Origin: Hyphomicrobiales bacterium
Lineage (GTDB): Bacteria; Pseudomonadota; Alphaproteobacteria; Rhizobiales; Rhizobiaceae
Assembly: GCA_900470965.1 (NCBI GenBank)
Contig: UCCS01000008.1
Location: 26,510-90,509, forward strand
DNA: 64,000 nucleotides
Direction: 5' to 3'
In this document: positions 36,615 through 44,904 of the stretch, piece after piece
Layout of the letters: the number at the start of each line of letters is the position of its first letter
Numbering within the stretch: the first letter of the stretch is position 1
Position numbers and translations under genes: made by a program
Notes under the pieces: model-generated
Databases searched by the model: none
The model's input: only the letters and a program-made list of their open reading frames with translations
What the model was told of the DNA's origin: nothing

Positions 36615-36665
36615 GGGTGTCTCCAATTTCAATCTGTTGAGCCGGAGCGATCATGCGCATCCTCA

Positions 36666-37184
36666 TTAATCCCTGAGCGCGACGATGGCCTCGATCTCGA
36701 CGGTGATGTTTCCTGGCAGCGATCCGAAGCCGACGGCAGAGCGGGCATGCTGCCCAACCTCTTCGCCGAAGACATCGATGAAGAGATCCGAGCAGCCGTT
36801 GATGACGGCAGGATGGTCGACGAAATGCGGCACGGCATTGACCATGCCGAGCAGCTTGACGACACGCTTGACACGCGAAAGGTCGCCGAGCGCCTCATGC
36901 ATGACGGAAAGCAGATTAATGCCGGTGAGCTTTGCATGTGCGTAGGCGGCTTCGACGCCGATCTCGGCGCCGACCTTGCCGACATGCATGAAGCCGTCCG
37001 GCTCGCGAGGCCCCTGCCCCGACAGGTAAAGCATGTTGCCCTCCTGCACATGGGTGACGAAATTAGCGATCGGCGGCGGTGGGGCCGGAAGCTTGATGCC
37101 AAGCGCTGCTAGCCTCTCGTAGGGCGACGCGCTGGGCTGACCTGCGGTAACGGGCGGGCCGGCGGTGGCGGAAGACTGGTTCAC
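36666..37184 (-). CDS. RidA-family protein
   Basis: 172 residues. The Rid/YjgF fold is visible from about residue 35: YLSGQGP at 53-59, AYAHAKLTGINLLSVMHEAL in the middle, and SAVGFGSLPGNITVEIEAIV at the C-terminus. The Arg used by RidA enamine deaminases would be in the ARSAVGFGSLP region. RidA proteins remove reactive enamine/imine products of PLP enzymes, which fits its position directly upstream of the SelA-like PLP gene. Confidence 0.88.
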   Translation of the reverse strand: MNQSSATAGPPVTAGQPSASPYERLAALGIKLPAPPPPIANFVTHVQEGNMLYLSGQGPREPDGFMHVGKVGAEIGVEAAYAHAKLTGINLLSVMHEALGDLSRVKRVVKLLGMVNAVPHFVDHPAVINGCSDLFIDVFGEEVGQHARSAVGFGSLPGNITVEIEAIVALRD

Positions 37185-37220
37185 GCAAACTCCTGTGATG
37201 CTTTGTCTTGTGTTCTGGTC

Positions 37221-38429
37221 TTACCGGTAGGAATAACCATGGCTGTGGCGCACCAGCTTGCGGGCACGCGGCACGTAACGGCTGGAGGTGAAGGCCTCGT
37301 TGCCCAGCACCGCATATCGCGGCTCGAAGAGCTTCTTCAGCACCGAGACATCACCATTGGAATCGGTGGCTTCGAGGTCGGAATCGACGAGATCGAAGAT
37401 CGTGAACTCGGCGGCAGCACCAACACTCAGACGGTTTTCCATCGACAGCTTGATGACGGATGCCGGCGCATGGGTCACAGCATGGATCACCTTGTCGAAG
37501 GGCATGCCGACCGACAAGAGCTTCGACATGGTGGTTGCCAGATCCCAGACCGGGAAGTTCATCGAATGGCCATGCAGGTCGGTCGAGATCGAATATGGCA
37601 ACAGGCCACGGGCAATTGCCGCTTCCGCCACCTTGAAGGAAAAGGAGGCGCCGCCATGGCCGATGTCGAGGCGGATGCCTTCAGACGCGCAGCGTTCCGC
37701 GAGGTTGAAGAGGTCTTCATCCTCCATGATGCTGGAGCCTGCCTTGCCGTTGAAGCAGTGGGTGACGACATCGCCCGGGCCGAGGATTTCCAGGACTTCG
37801 TCATAGAGTGCCGGCGGTTCGCCGACATGCACCATCATCGGCACCTTGAGGATCTTGGCGATTTTCTTGCCGAGCTTGACGGGAGTGACACCCCAGGAGC
37901 CGGTGATCACATGGCTGGCGCGCACCTTGATGCCGACGATGTGCTCGCTGTTTTCAGCGTAGCATTCGAGGATGCGGTCGAGGTCGATATCCCTGATGTC
38001 GCGCAGTTCCGCAACACGATTGCAGGCAACCAGGCCGATGGAACCGAGATTGAGGAAAGCCTTGATGCGTTCCTTCGACGGCTCGATGATATATTCGCGG
38101 AAACCGTGGAAATTGGCCTCACCAGCAGAACCGGCATCGACCAGCGTCGTCACGCCACGCTCAACGCCGCATTCGGACGGGCGGATGGAGATGTCGGTGC
38201 CACCATGCCAGATATGCACATGCAGGTCGACCCAGCCGGGCGAGACGAAGGCACCCTTGCCGTCGACGCGTATCACCTCATCGGCCACAGCCAGGGACGG
38301 GCCGAGCTTGGCGATCTTGCCATCGGCATCGACCAGAATGTCGATCGCGCCGTCCGGCGTGCCAGCCCCGAAGCCAACAGGCTTTACATTGGTGAGGAGG
38401 AGCGGCTTGCCCACTTTTTCACCGGTCAT
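37221..38429 (-). CDS. COG3964 amidohydrolase
   Basis: 402-residue metal-dependent hydrolase of the amidohydrolase superfamily. Metal ligands are recognisable: HVH motif DLHVH (His 70, His 72), the GIKVRAS lysine around 167, MMVHVGEP, THCFNG and STDLHG. The sequence fits COG3964, often misnamed dihydroorotase or D-aminoacylase. Characterised members (Atu3266, EF0837) hydrolyse N-acyl or O-acyl-type model substrates, with the native substrate unsettled. Family relatives sit beside SelA-like enzymes, as here. It starts one base before the end of the permease gene upstream. Confidence 0.87.
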   Translation of the reverse strand: MTGEKVGKPLLLTNVKPVGFGAGTPDGAIDILVDADGKIAKLGPSLAVADEVIRVDGKGAFVSPGWVDLHVHIWHGGTDISIRPSECGVERGVTTLVDAGSAGEANFHGFREYIIEPSKERIKAFLNLGSIGLVACNRVAELRDIRDIDLDRILECYAENSEHIVGIKVRASHVITGSWGVTPVKLGKKIAKILKVPMMVHVGEPPALYDEVLEILGPGDVVTHCFNGKAGSSIMEDEDLFNLAERCASEGIRLDIGHGGASFSFKVAEAAIARGLLPYSISTDLHGHSMNFPVWDLATTMSKLLSVGMPFDKVIHAVTHAPASVIKLSMENRLSVGAAAEFTIFDLVDSDLEATDSNGDVSVLKKLFEPRYAVLGNEAFTSSRYVPRARKLVRHSHGYSYR

Positions 38430-39299
38430 TTAAAGGTCCTTTCGAAGTTTGGGGTCGAGCATGTCGCGCAGACCGTCACCGACCATCTGGAGCGAAAGCA
38501 CGGAGAGAATGATGGCGACGCCCGGAAACAGCGTCATCCAGTCGGCCTGACCGATATATTGCCGGCCAGCGGCAATCATCGTGCCCCACGTCGGGATTTC
38601 CGGGCTGACGCCGAGGCCGAGGAAAGACAGGCCGGCCTCAGCGAGCATGGCGCTCGCAAAGAGGAAAGTCGCCTGCACCATGATCGGCGAAAGCAGGTTC
38701 CTCAGCACATGACGCGTCATGATATGGAAGGTCGAGATCCCAAGCGCCTGTGCGGCCTCGACATAAGGCAACTCGCGGATAACAAGCGTCGAGGCGCGAA
38801 CGATACGGGCCAGGCGCGGTGCGTAGACGATCGACAGCGCAATGATGACAGTCGTCAGCGACGGGCCAAGAGCCGCGACAAGCGCAATCGCCAGCAGGAT
38901 ATCCGGGAAGGCCATCATCGCATCGATCAGGCGAGCGATTGGCGTGTCGAGGTTCTTGAAGAAGCCCGCAAGCAGTCCGAGCGTGACCCCAATCGCCGCC
39001 GAAAGTGCGACGACCGCGACGCCGACGAGCAGCGACAGGCGGCCGGCGAAGATGGTGCGCGACAGCACATCCCGGCCGAACTCGTCCGTGCCGAAGAAAT
39101 ATGTCCCGCTCGGTGGCTTCAGACGGTTGATGATCGAAAGCTTCGACGGCGAATAGGGTGCAACCCATGGCGCCAGGATCGCCAGCAGCACGAAAATTGT
39201 GAGAATGAGCAAGCCAACGGCGACTGTCTTGCGCTTCATGAACTGGCGGAGGAACTTGCGGCCTTCACTTTCGGCCGGCTTGATCGCGATATCCGTCAT
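38430..39299 (-). CDS. ABC transporter permease (DppC-like)
   Basis: 289-residue inner-membrane permease. The N-terminal helix (VAVGLLILTIFVLLAILAPW) is followed by FGTDEFGRDVLSRTIFAGR, the DppC hallmark, and the EAA loop VEAAQALGISTFHIMTRHVL. The start shares one base with the stop of the upstream permease (TGATG). It ends one base before the amidohydrolase gene, so enzyme and transporter are in one transcript. Confidence 0.92.
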   Translation of the reverse strand: MTDIAIKPAESEGRKFLRQFMKRKTVAVGLLILTIFVLLAILAPWVAPYSPSKLSIINRLKPPSGTYFFGTDEFGRDVLSRTIFAGRLSLLVGVAVVALSAAIGVTLGLLAGFFKNLDTPIARLIDAMMAFPDILLAIALVAALGPSLTTVIIALSIVYAPRLARIVRASTLVIRELPYVEAAQALGISTFHIMTRHVLRNLLSPIMVQATFLFASAMLAEAGLSFLGLGVSPEIPTWGTMIAAGRQYIGQADWMTLFPGVAIILSVLSLQMVGDGLRDMLDPKLRKDL

Positions 39300-40240
39300 C
39301 AGTAGCGCACCCTCGGATCGACGAGCAGGTATAGCATGTCGATCGCAAAATTGATCAGGACGTAGAGCGCGGCAATCACCAGAAGCGCTCCCTGAATGAC
39401 CGGATAGTCGCGACGCAGGACGGCCGAGACGACTAGATTGCCGACGCCCGGAAGACCGAAGACGGTCTCGGTCACGACCGCACCGGATATCAGCACGGCG
39501 GCGGTGAGGCCGAGAACGGTCAGGATCGGAATCAGCGCATTCTTCAGGGCGTGCTTGAGGATCACCCTGCGTTCGATCAGCCCCTTGGCGCGGGCCGTGC
39601 GGATATAATCGTCTCCGAGAACGTCGAGCATCGAGGCGCGCGTGAAGCGCAGAATGAGCGCCGAGGAGACGATGCCCAGCGCAAATGCAGGCAGCGTCAG
39701 GTGATACATGCGGTCGAGGAATGTCGAGCCCGGCCCGCCGTATCCTGAGACAGGAAACAGTCCGAAGCGGACGGCGAAGACCTGCATCAGGATGAGGCCG
39801 AGCCAGAAGCTCGGAATGCTGGCGGCAAACATTGCAAGCGTGGTTGCCGCCTGGTCGACGAAGGAACCTCGGCGATAGGCGGCATAAATGCCGATCGGCA
39901 GCGCAATGAGGCTGGCGATAACAAGCGAGAAGATCGTCAGGAAGAAGGTCGGTTCGGCGCGATCGAGCAGCGCCGAGGTAACAGGCATATTGAGGAAGAT
40001 CGACTGTCCGAGATCGCCCTTCAGCAACTGGCCGATATAATAGAGATATTGCACGCCGATCGACCTATCGAGGCCAAGGCTGGCCCGCAGATCGGCGATG
40101 TCCTGCGGCGTCGCATCGGGGCCGAGCATGACAGCAGCCGGATCGCCGGGGGTAACGCGCACGATGACAAAGACGATGGTGACGACGAGAAACATCACCA
40201 CGATCATGCCGAGCAGGCGCTGGAAAATGTAACGTATCAT
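39299..40240 (-). CDS. ABC transporter permease (DppB-like)
   Basis: 313 residues from ATG 40240, which begins MIRYIFQRLLGMIVVMFLVV, the typical DppB N-terminus; the upstream extension to 40270 lacks support. The marker RVTPGDPAAVMLGPDA follows the first helix. The C-terminal segment ends LLVDPRVRY as usual. It lies 78 bases after the binding-protein gene, and that gap has a stem-loop. Confidence 0.92.
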   Translation of the reverse strand: MIRYIFQRLLGMIVVMFLVVTIVFVIVRVTPGDPAAVMLGPDATPQDIADLRASLGLDRSIGVQYLYYIGQLLKGDLGQSIFLNMPVTSALLDRAEPTFFLTIFSLVIASLIALPIGIYAAYRRGSFVDQAATTLAMFAASIPSFWLGLILMQVFAVRFGLFPVSGYGGPGSTFLDRMYHLTLPAFALGIVSSALILRFTRASMLDVLGDDYIRTARAKGLIERRVILKHALKNALIPILTVLGLTAAVLISGAVVTETVFGLPGVGNLVVSAVLRRDYPVIQGALLVIAALYVLINFAIDMLYLLVDPRVRY

Positions 40241-40278
40241 GAAGTCTGTCCCGGTGCCGGGTGGGCACAATGGAAGAA

Positions 40279-40306
40279 GGATACCGGCGCAGGCGCACCG
40301 GTATCC
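40279..40306 (-). terminator. Intercistronic stem-loop after binding-protein gene
   Basis: Perfect 9-base stem GGATACCGG / CCGGTATCC with a 10-base loop, between binding protein and permease. No T-run, so it is likely an mRNA-stabilising or attenuating element. Confidence 0.5.
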
Positions 40307-40318
40307 CGCGATGGTGCG

Positions 40319-41845
40319 TTACTTCTTGACCGATGCGTTCCAGAAGTACGGCCACGGAGCCGGGTCGACGCCTTCGAGCTTGGTCGATTTCGCCGACACG
40401 GCGTTGAAATCACCGATCTTCATGTAAGGCAATTCGTCATACATGGCCTTCTGGACATCGGCCCAAAGTGCCACGCGCTTCTGCGGATCGACCTCGGAAG
40501 TGAAGGCATCGACGACGGTCTTGCGCGCCGGCGTATCCCACCAACCGGGTGAGCTCGGAGACAGTGACCCGATCAACGCCGGTTCTGGCAGGAAGGGGCT
40601 GTGGGTGATGTAGATATCCCAGAGCTTCGGATCGGTGCGGCGCTGTGTCAGCGTTGCCCAGTCGACGACCTGCAGGTCGACGGCAAAGCCCGCTGTCTTC
40701 AGGTATTCGGCGGCAACCTGCGCCATCTTATAATGGAATTCGTACTGGCGGCTGGTCAGAATGCGGATCGGCTCGCCATTGTAGCCGGCCTTCTTGGCCG
40801 CTTCGGCGGCGCCTTCTGGATCGGCGACATTGTAATTGCCCTCGACACCTGCATTGGTATTCCAGACGTAGGGCTTAGGATAGATGTCGCCGTCGAGCGT
40901 ATAGAAATCCGTGCTGCCGAAAGCGGCGGCGAGCATGTCTTCCATGCTGAGCGCCTGACGGATTGCCTTGCGGACTTCGACATTCTTAGCAAGGCCTTCC
41001 TTCGTGTTGAAGACGAAGACCGGATACCCGAATGGCTTCAGGATGACCGGTTGCGACGCGCTTGATGCCTTCAGTTTGTCGAAGGATTCGACCGGGATCG
41101 AGTCGACATAATCATACTGGCCGGAAACGGCCGCCTCGACGCGGGTGTTTGCATCCGGAACCGGCACGAAGCGGATTTCGTCGAGATACTGGTGGCGCGC
41201 GCCGCCGTAACCGTCGCTCTCGCCATCGCGCGACTTGTAGCCATCGAAACGGACGAGCTGGATGTACTGGTCCGCCTTGCGCTCCTTTAGCATATAGGGG
41301 CCGGTGCCGATGAATTCCTTCATCGGTTCATCCTGCTTTTCAGCGGGGATGATGATGGCGGCGGAGTTGTTGAAGGCGAGCAGCGAGGTCAATGGCGCAT
41401 AAGGCTGCTTCAGCGCGATCTTGACGGTCGCCGGATCGACGGCGGTGATAGAATCGATGAAGCCTGCGACCTGTTTGCCGCGCGAGGCGATCTTCATCCA
41501 GCGGCTCAGCGAGGCGACGACGTCTTCAGACGTCATGTCGGAGTTATCGTGGAACTTGATGCCGGTACGCAGCTTGATCGTATAGGTCTTACCGTCCGCA
41601 CTGATTTCCGGCAGGTTTTTAGCCAGAAGCGGCGTAACATTCCACTTCTTGTCGAAAGTGTAGAGCGTTTCGAAAATGTGCTGCGTGACGATACCGACGA
41701 GGTCTGCGGTCGAGGACATCGGGTCAAGCGTCGGCGGCTCGCCGATCGTCGCAACGTTGATAACGCCACCCTTTTCCTGAGCCAGCAAAGTTGTCGGCAA
41801 AGCGACCAGCGCAGTGCCGAGAAGGAATGCGACAAGTGTCTTCAT
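40319..41845 (-). CDS. ABC transporter substrate-binding protein, family 5
   Basis: 508-residue periplasmic binding protein of the dipeptide/oligopeptide class. The signal peptide is MKTLVAFLLGTALVALPTTL, cleaved after LLAQ. The mature protein starts GGVINVATIGEPPTLDP, the usual SBP_bac_5 opening, and has GIKFHDNSDMTSEDVVASL around 100. It is first gene of the operon 41845-33546. The ligand is unknown but is presumably the substrate of the amidohydrolase/PLP/RidA enzymes. Confidence 0.92.
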   Translation of the reverse strand: MKTLVAFLLGTALVALPTTLLAQEKGGVINVATIGEPPTLDPMSSTADLVGIVTQHIFETLYTFDKKWNVTPLLAKNLPEISADGKTYTIKLRTGIKFHDNSDMTSEDVVASLSRWMKIASRGKQVAGFIDSITAVDPATVKIALKQPYAPLTSLLAFNNSAAIIIPAEKQDEPMKEFIGTGPYMLKERKADQYIQLVRFDGYKSRDGESDGYGGARHQYLDEIRFVPVPDANTRVEAAVSGQYDYVDSIPVESFDKLKASSASQPVILKPFGYPVFVFNTKEGLAKNVEVRKAIRQALSMEDMLAAAFGSTDFYTLDGDIYPKPYVWNTNAGVEGNYNVADPEGAAEAAKKAGYNGEPIRILTSRQYEFHYKMAQVAAEYLKTAGFAVDLQVVDWATLTQRRTDPKLWDIYITHSPFLPEPALIGSLSPSSPGWWDTPARKTVVDAFTSEVDPQKRVALWADVQKAMYDELPYMKIGDFNAVSAKSTKLEGVDPAPWPYFWNASVKK

Positions 41846-42696
41846 TTCATGCTCCCGGTTTGATGTTCCACAATTATGTTATGTCGGTTTTTATAATAGA
41901 ATACCGGCGCAAGTGGTCCTGTCAATCGGGAAAGTGGCTCCATCGGTGAAAATGAACAGATGCACGCGACCACGATCGTTTTCGATTTTCCAATGGTTGC
42001 GCGAATGTCTCGACGAATTCTGATTCATGGTTGAAAAAGGAGAGCGCTTTCTCCGATTTGAGAATTAGGTGCGCTGCCTGTGGTGGCATGGCCACCGGTT
42101 AGCGACACACAACAAGAGCCCCGTCACCAGTTGTTATTCGCCCGATAGGGCTACCTGCCCCCGTTTCTAGCGACGTGGAACATGGATAGGGCCGCGCCAG
42201 CTCTTTAGATCGAGGAAAAGGCCTTAAAGTTTCAATCTAGAATTAAGTGCGATTTGGAAAGCATATCCTCGGTTTGTTTAACTACTTCGTATGAAGTAGA
42301 CCACATCAGACTAAAGTCCGTGTTCCGCACCGCACAAAAAGGCTAAAACGCGACCGTGTTGCTTTTAGTCGAGGACATTGTAGGTGCGTTGAAAGCGGTC
42401 CTCCAAGACGGTCCACTAGATGGAGTTCACTCCGCTAGCGATGCGACTAAATATGGAAGCGCGACAACAAATCGAAAGGGACCTCCCTCATCTGGGCAGA
42501 TGGATCGTTGCGGCCTGCGCGACGACGCCGTCTTATGCTTTCCAGCCGAGGCGATCCTGATGCAGATATACTACCATTATCGACATTAATCACAGTTCTT
42601 AAGGTTAAGTTCCCAAAGAACACCGGAGTTATTGACGATTTAGATCGCAACATTCGAGTATAAGTAAAACTAAACGTTCGATCCGCAGGAGAAGTC
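41846..42696. other. Long AT-rich gap before the glycan cluster
   Basis: About 850 bases with no credible gene. It is more AT-rich than its surroundings, mainly in 42,200-42,690. It must contain the promoter of the importer operon at its left end and that of the glycan cluster at its right end. I see one near-perfect palindrome, CTACTTC-GTAT-GAAGTAG at 42282-42299, and two partial copies of GAATTAAGTGCG-like sequence (near 42062 and 42241). An ORF at 42356-42589 has no recognised features. Confidence 0.5.
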
Positions 42697-43695
42697 ATGA
42701 AGAAAGTGCTTGTAGCAGGCGGAGCCGGTTTTCTCGGATCCCATTTGTGCGATAGGCTTTTAAATCGCACCGACATCGAAAAGCTGATCGTCGTTGACAA
42801 TCTTTGGACCGGTCTTGAGGCAAATATTTCCCATATTAGGGATCCCCGCTTCCATTTCGTGCGATTGGACGTGGAAGAGCTTCAGACTTCGGACAAATTT
42901 GACGAAGTTTACCATCTTGCTTCTCCGGCCTCGCCGCCCTGGTACATGAAGGAACCCAAGAGAACCATTTCGGCAAATCTCATCGGAGCGTACCGTCTTC
43001 TGGACCTTCTGAAAAAGGGAGGCCGCTTCTGTTTCACCTCTTCCTCGGAGGTTTATGGTGATCCTCTCGTCTCGCCGCAGCCGGAATCTTACAAGGGCCA
43101 GGTCGATTGCACCGGGCCACGCTCATCCTATGACGAAAGCAAACGCTGCACTGAGTCCCTGCTGTTCGAAATGCAGCGCACACAAGGGCTGGACGTCAAA
43201 ATTGTTCGGCCTTTCAACGTCTATGGACCGAGGACGCGGCCGGACGACGGCCGAGCCGTCTCCAACTTTGTAGCCCAGGCTCTCACAGGCCGCCCCATTA
43301 CGGTGTTCGGAGATGGCTTGCAGTCCCGAAGCTGGGGTTATGTCGATGACATCATCGATGGTTTTGCGCGTTACTTCTGGATGAACGAGACGGATTACAG
43401 AGGCCCGCTCAATGTCGGCAACGATCGGGAAATCTCCGTCCTCGAAGTAGCTCAATATGTCTCGCGCCTGATGGGCGGGATTCCGATCGTCTTCGAACCT
43501 TCGCCGCCGCATGATCCGACAAACAGACGGCCGGATCTGACGATTGCAAACTACGTGATGCCCGAATGGTCGTGCGCGATCAGCTATGAGGAAGGCGTTG
43601 CAAGAACTTTGGACTGGTTCAGGCAGGAGATGAAAATTACTGCCGCAGAGGCTGCCAAGGCGGACACGCGCCGACTGGCCAACGCAGGACGTTAA
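42697..43695 (+). CDS. UDP-glucuronate decarboxylase-like NAD-dependent epimerase/dehydratase
   Basis: 332 residues of the extended SDR family, closest in pattern to UDP-xylose synthase (UXS). NAD motif VAGGAGFLGSHLCDRLL at 6-22; catalytic SSSEVYGDP around 115 and YDESKR with Tyr and Lys around 146-150; RPFNVYGPR and DGLQSRSWGYVDD are UXS-like. It likely makes UDP-xylose or a related sugar donor in the cytoplasm. It is the first gene of the glycan cluster and supplies the sugar for the glycosyltransferases that follow. GGAG lies just ahead of the ATG. Confidence 0.85.
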   Translation: MKKVLVAGGAGFLGSHLCDRLLNRTDIEKLIVVDNLWTGLEANISHIRDPRFHFVRLDVEELQTSDKFDEVYHLASPASPPWYMKEPKRTISANLIGAYRLLDLLKKGGRFCFTSSSEVYGDPLVSPQPESYKGQVDCTGPRSSYDESKRCTESLLFEMQRTQGLDVKIVRPFNVYGPRTRPDDGRAVSNFVAQALTGRPITVFGDGLQSRSWGYVDDIIDGFARYFWMNETDYRGPLNVGNDREISVLEVAQYVSRLMGGIPIVFEPSPPHDPTNRRPDLTIANYVMPEWSCAISYEEGVARTLDWFRQEMKITAAEAAKADTRRLANAGR

Positions 43696-43728
43696 TCAGT
43701 TCCCCGGCATCTGGCGCAGAGTGTGGTA

Positions 43729-44904
43729 ATGAGTGACGCCGTCCCGCGTGACATGAAAGACAATGTCTTTCCTGTGCCCATCCAGTACCTGGATCTTTTA
43801 GATGACGTCCGTGCAGATGCGCGGGCGGTCGCTGCCGGCTTGGTCGTCTTCACCTCCGACGGCCTTCCCGTCGGTCAGGCCTTTGTCAAAGGGCCAGAAG
43901 AGCTGACCGACCTGGCAGCAAACACCGTACTGCCGGAGACCACTGAACACGCCCGGACTGTAATGCAGACGCCAATCAGGAACCGCGACGTCAGCCTCCT
44001 GATCTGCACCAAGGACCGACCGGATGAACTGGCCAGATGTCTCGCATCGATCCCCAACCAGTCTCTGCCGCCGGTTGAGGTCATCGTCGTCGACAACGCC
44101 TCAGCCGGCGACGGCACGCGCCGCGTCGTGGAGGCGGCCGGCGCGACTTATGTGCGGGAGGACAGAGTAGGCCTGGACTTCGCTCGCAATGCCGCCGTGC
44201 GCGCGGCAAGTACCGAGTTCGTGGCCTTCACGGATGACGACGTGGTCCTGCATGAACGCTGGCTGGAAAACCTGATGAAGGCCTTTGACCGGCCCGAGAT
44301 CGGATGTGTTACCGGCCTTGTCCTTCCCGGAGAGCTTTCCACGCCCGCGCAACTGATCTTCGAAACCCATTGGGGATTTGGCAGAGGCTATAAGCGCCTG
44401 GATTTCGGTCCGGACTTCTATCGCCAGAGCGCGCCATACGGGGCACCCGCCTGGCTGATCGGCGCTGGCGCAAGTCAGGCGTTCCGCCGTCAGGTATTCG
44501 AGGATATCGGATTGTTCGACGTGCGCCTGGATATGGGCGCGGCGGGGTGCTCGGGCGATTCCGAATTCTGGAATCGACTTCTGCATAACGGTGGGACCTG
44601 CCGCTACGAGCCGACCGCAGTTTCCTGGCATTTCCATCGCAAGGAGATGAAAGGGCTCGCCAAGCAGATCCGCCAATATATGAGCGGTCATGTGGCTGCC
44701 TTGCTGGTCCAGTACCAGAACACCGGAAACCGGGGAAATCTGCGGCGCATCGTCGTCGCCCTGCCACGATACTATCTTCGAAAGTTGAGGAAACGGCTGC
44801 CCAAGGGAGCGACCTCGGACGACTTTTTTCTCAAGGAGGAAATGCTGGGATGCGTCAACGGCGCCTGGTATGTCCTGCGCCGCTGGAAGATGCCGGCATG
44901 GTAA
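43729..44904 (+). CDS. GT2 glycosyltransferase with N-terminal extension
   Basis: About 391 residues from ATG 43729 (GTG 43723 also possible). The first ~85 residues are an extension with no known fold. The GT-A domain then begins with SLLICTKDRPDELARCLASI and contains VVDNAS, the DXD-like FTDDDVVL, and a C-terminal GAGASQAFRR block followed by SGDSEFWNRLL. Likely a cytoplasmic-face transferase of a sugar onto a lipid or growing glycan. The last seven bases overlap the trifunctional gene, so translation is coupled. Confidence 0.85.
   Translation: MSDAVPRDMKDNVFPVPIQYLDLLDDVRADARAVAAGLVVFTSDGLPVGQAFVKGPEELTDLAANTVLPETTEHARTVMQTPIRNRDVSLLICTKDRPDELARCLASIPNQSLPPVEVIVVDNASAGDGTRRVVEAAGATYVREDRVGLDFARNAAVRAASTEFVAFTDDDVVLHERWLENLMKAFDRPEIGCVTGLVLPGELSTPAQLIFETHWGFGRGYKRLDFGPDFYRQSAPYGAPAWLIGAGASQAFRRQVFEDIGLFDVRLDMGAAGCSGDSEFWNRLLHNGGTCRYEPTAVSWHFHRKEMKGLAKQIRQYMSGHVAALLVQYQNTGNRGNLRRIVVALPRYYLRKLRKRLPKGATSDDFFLKEEMLGCVNGAWYVLRRWKMPAW

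Noticed and set aside
36629..37102. Minus-strand 157-residue frame overlapping the RidA gene
   Set aside because: Out-of-frame translation of the RidA gene; composition is Ser/Arg-rich as expected for a shadow.
42356..42589. 77-residue plus-strand open frame in the AT-rich gap
   Set aside because: No ribosome site, no family, and codon pattern unlike neighbours; probably chance.
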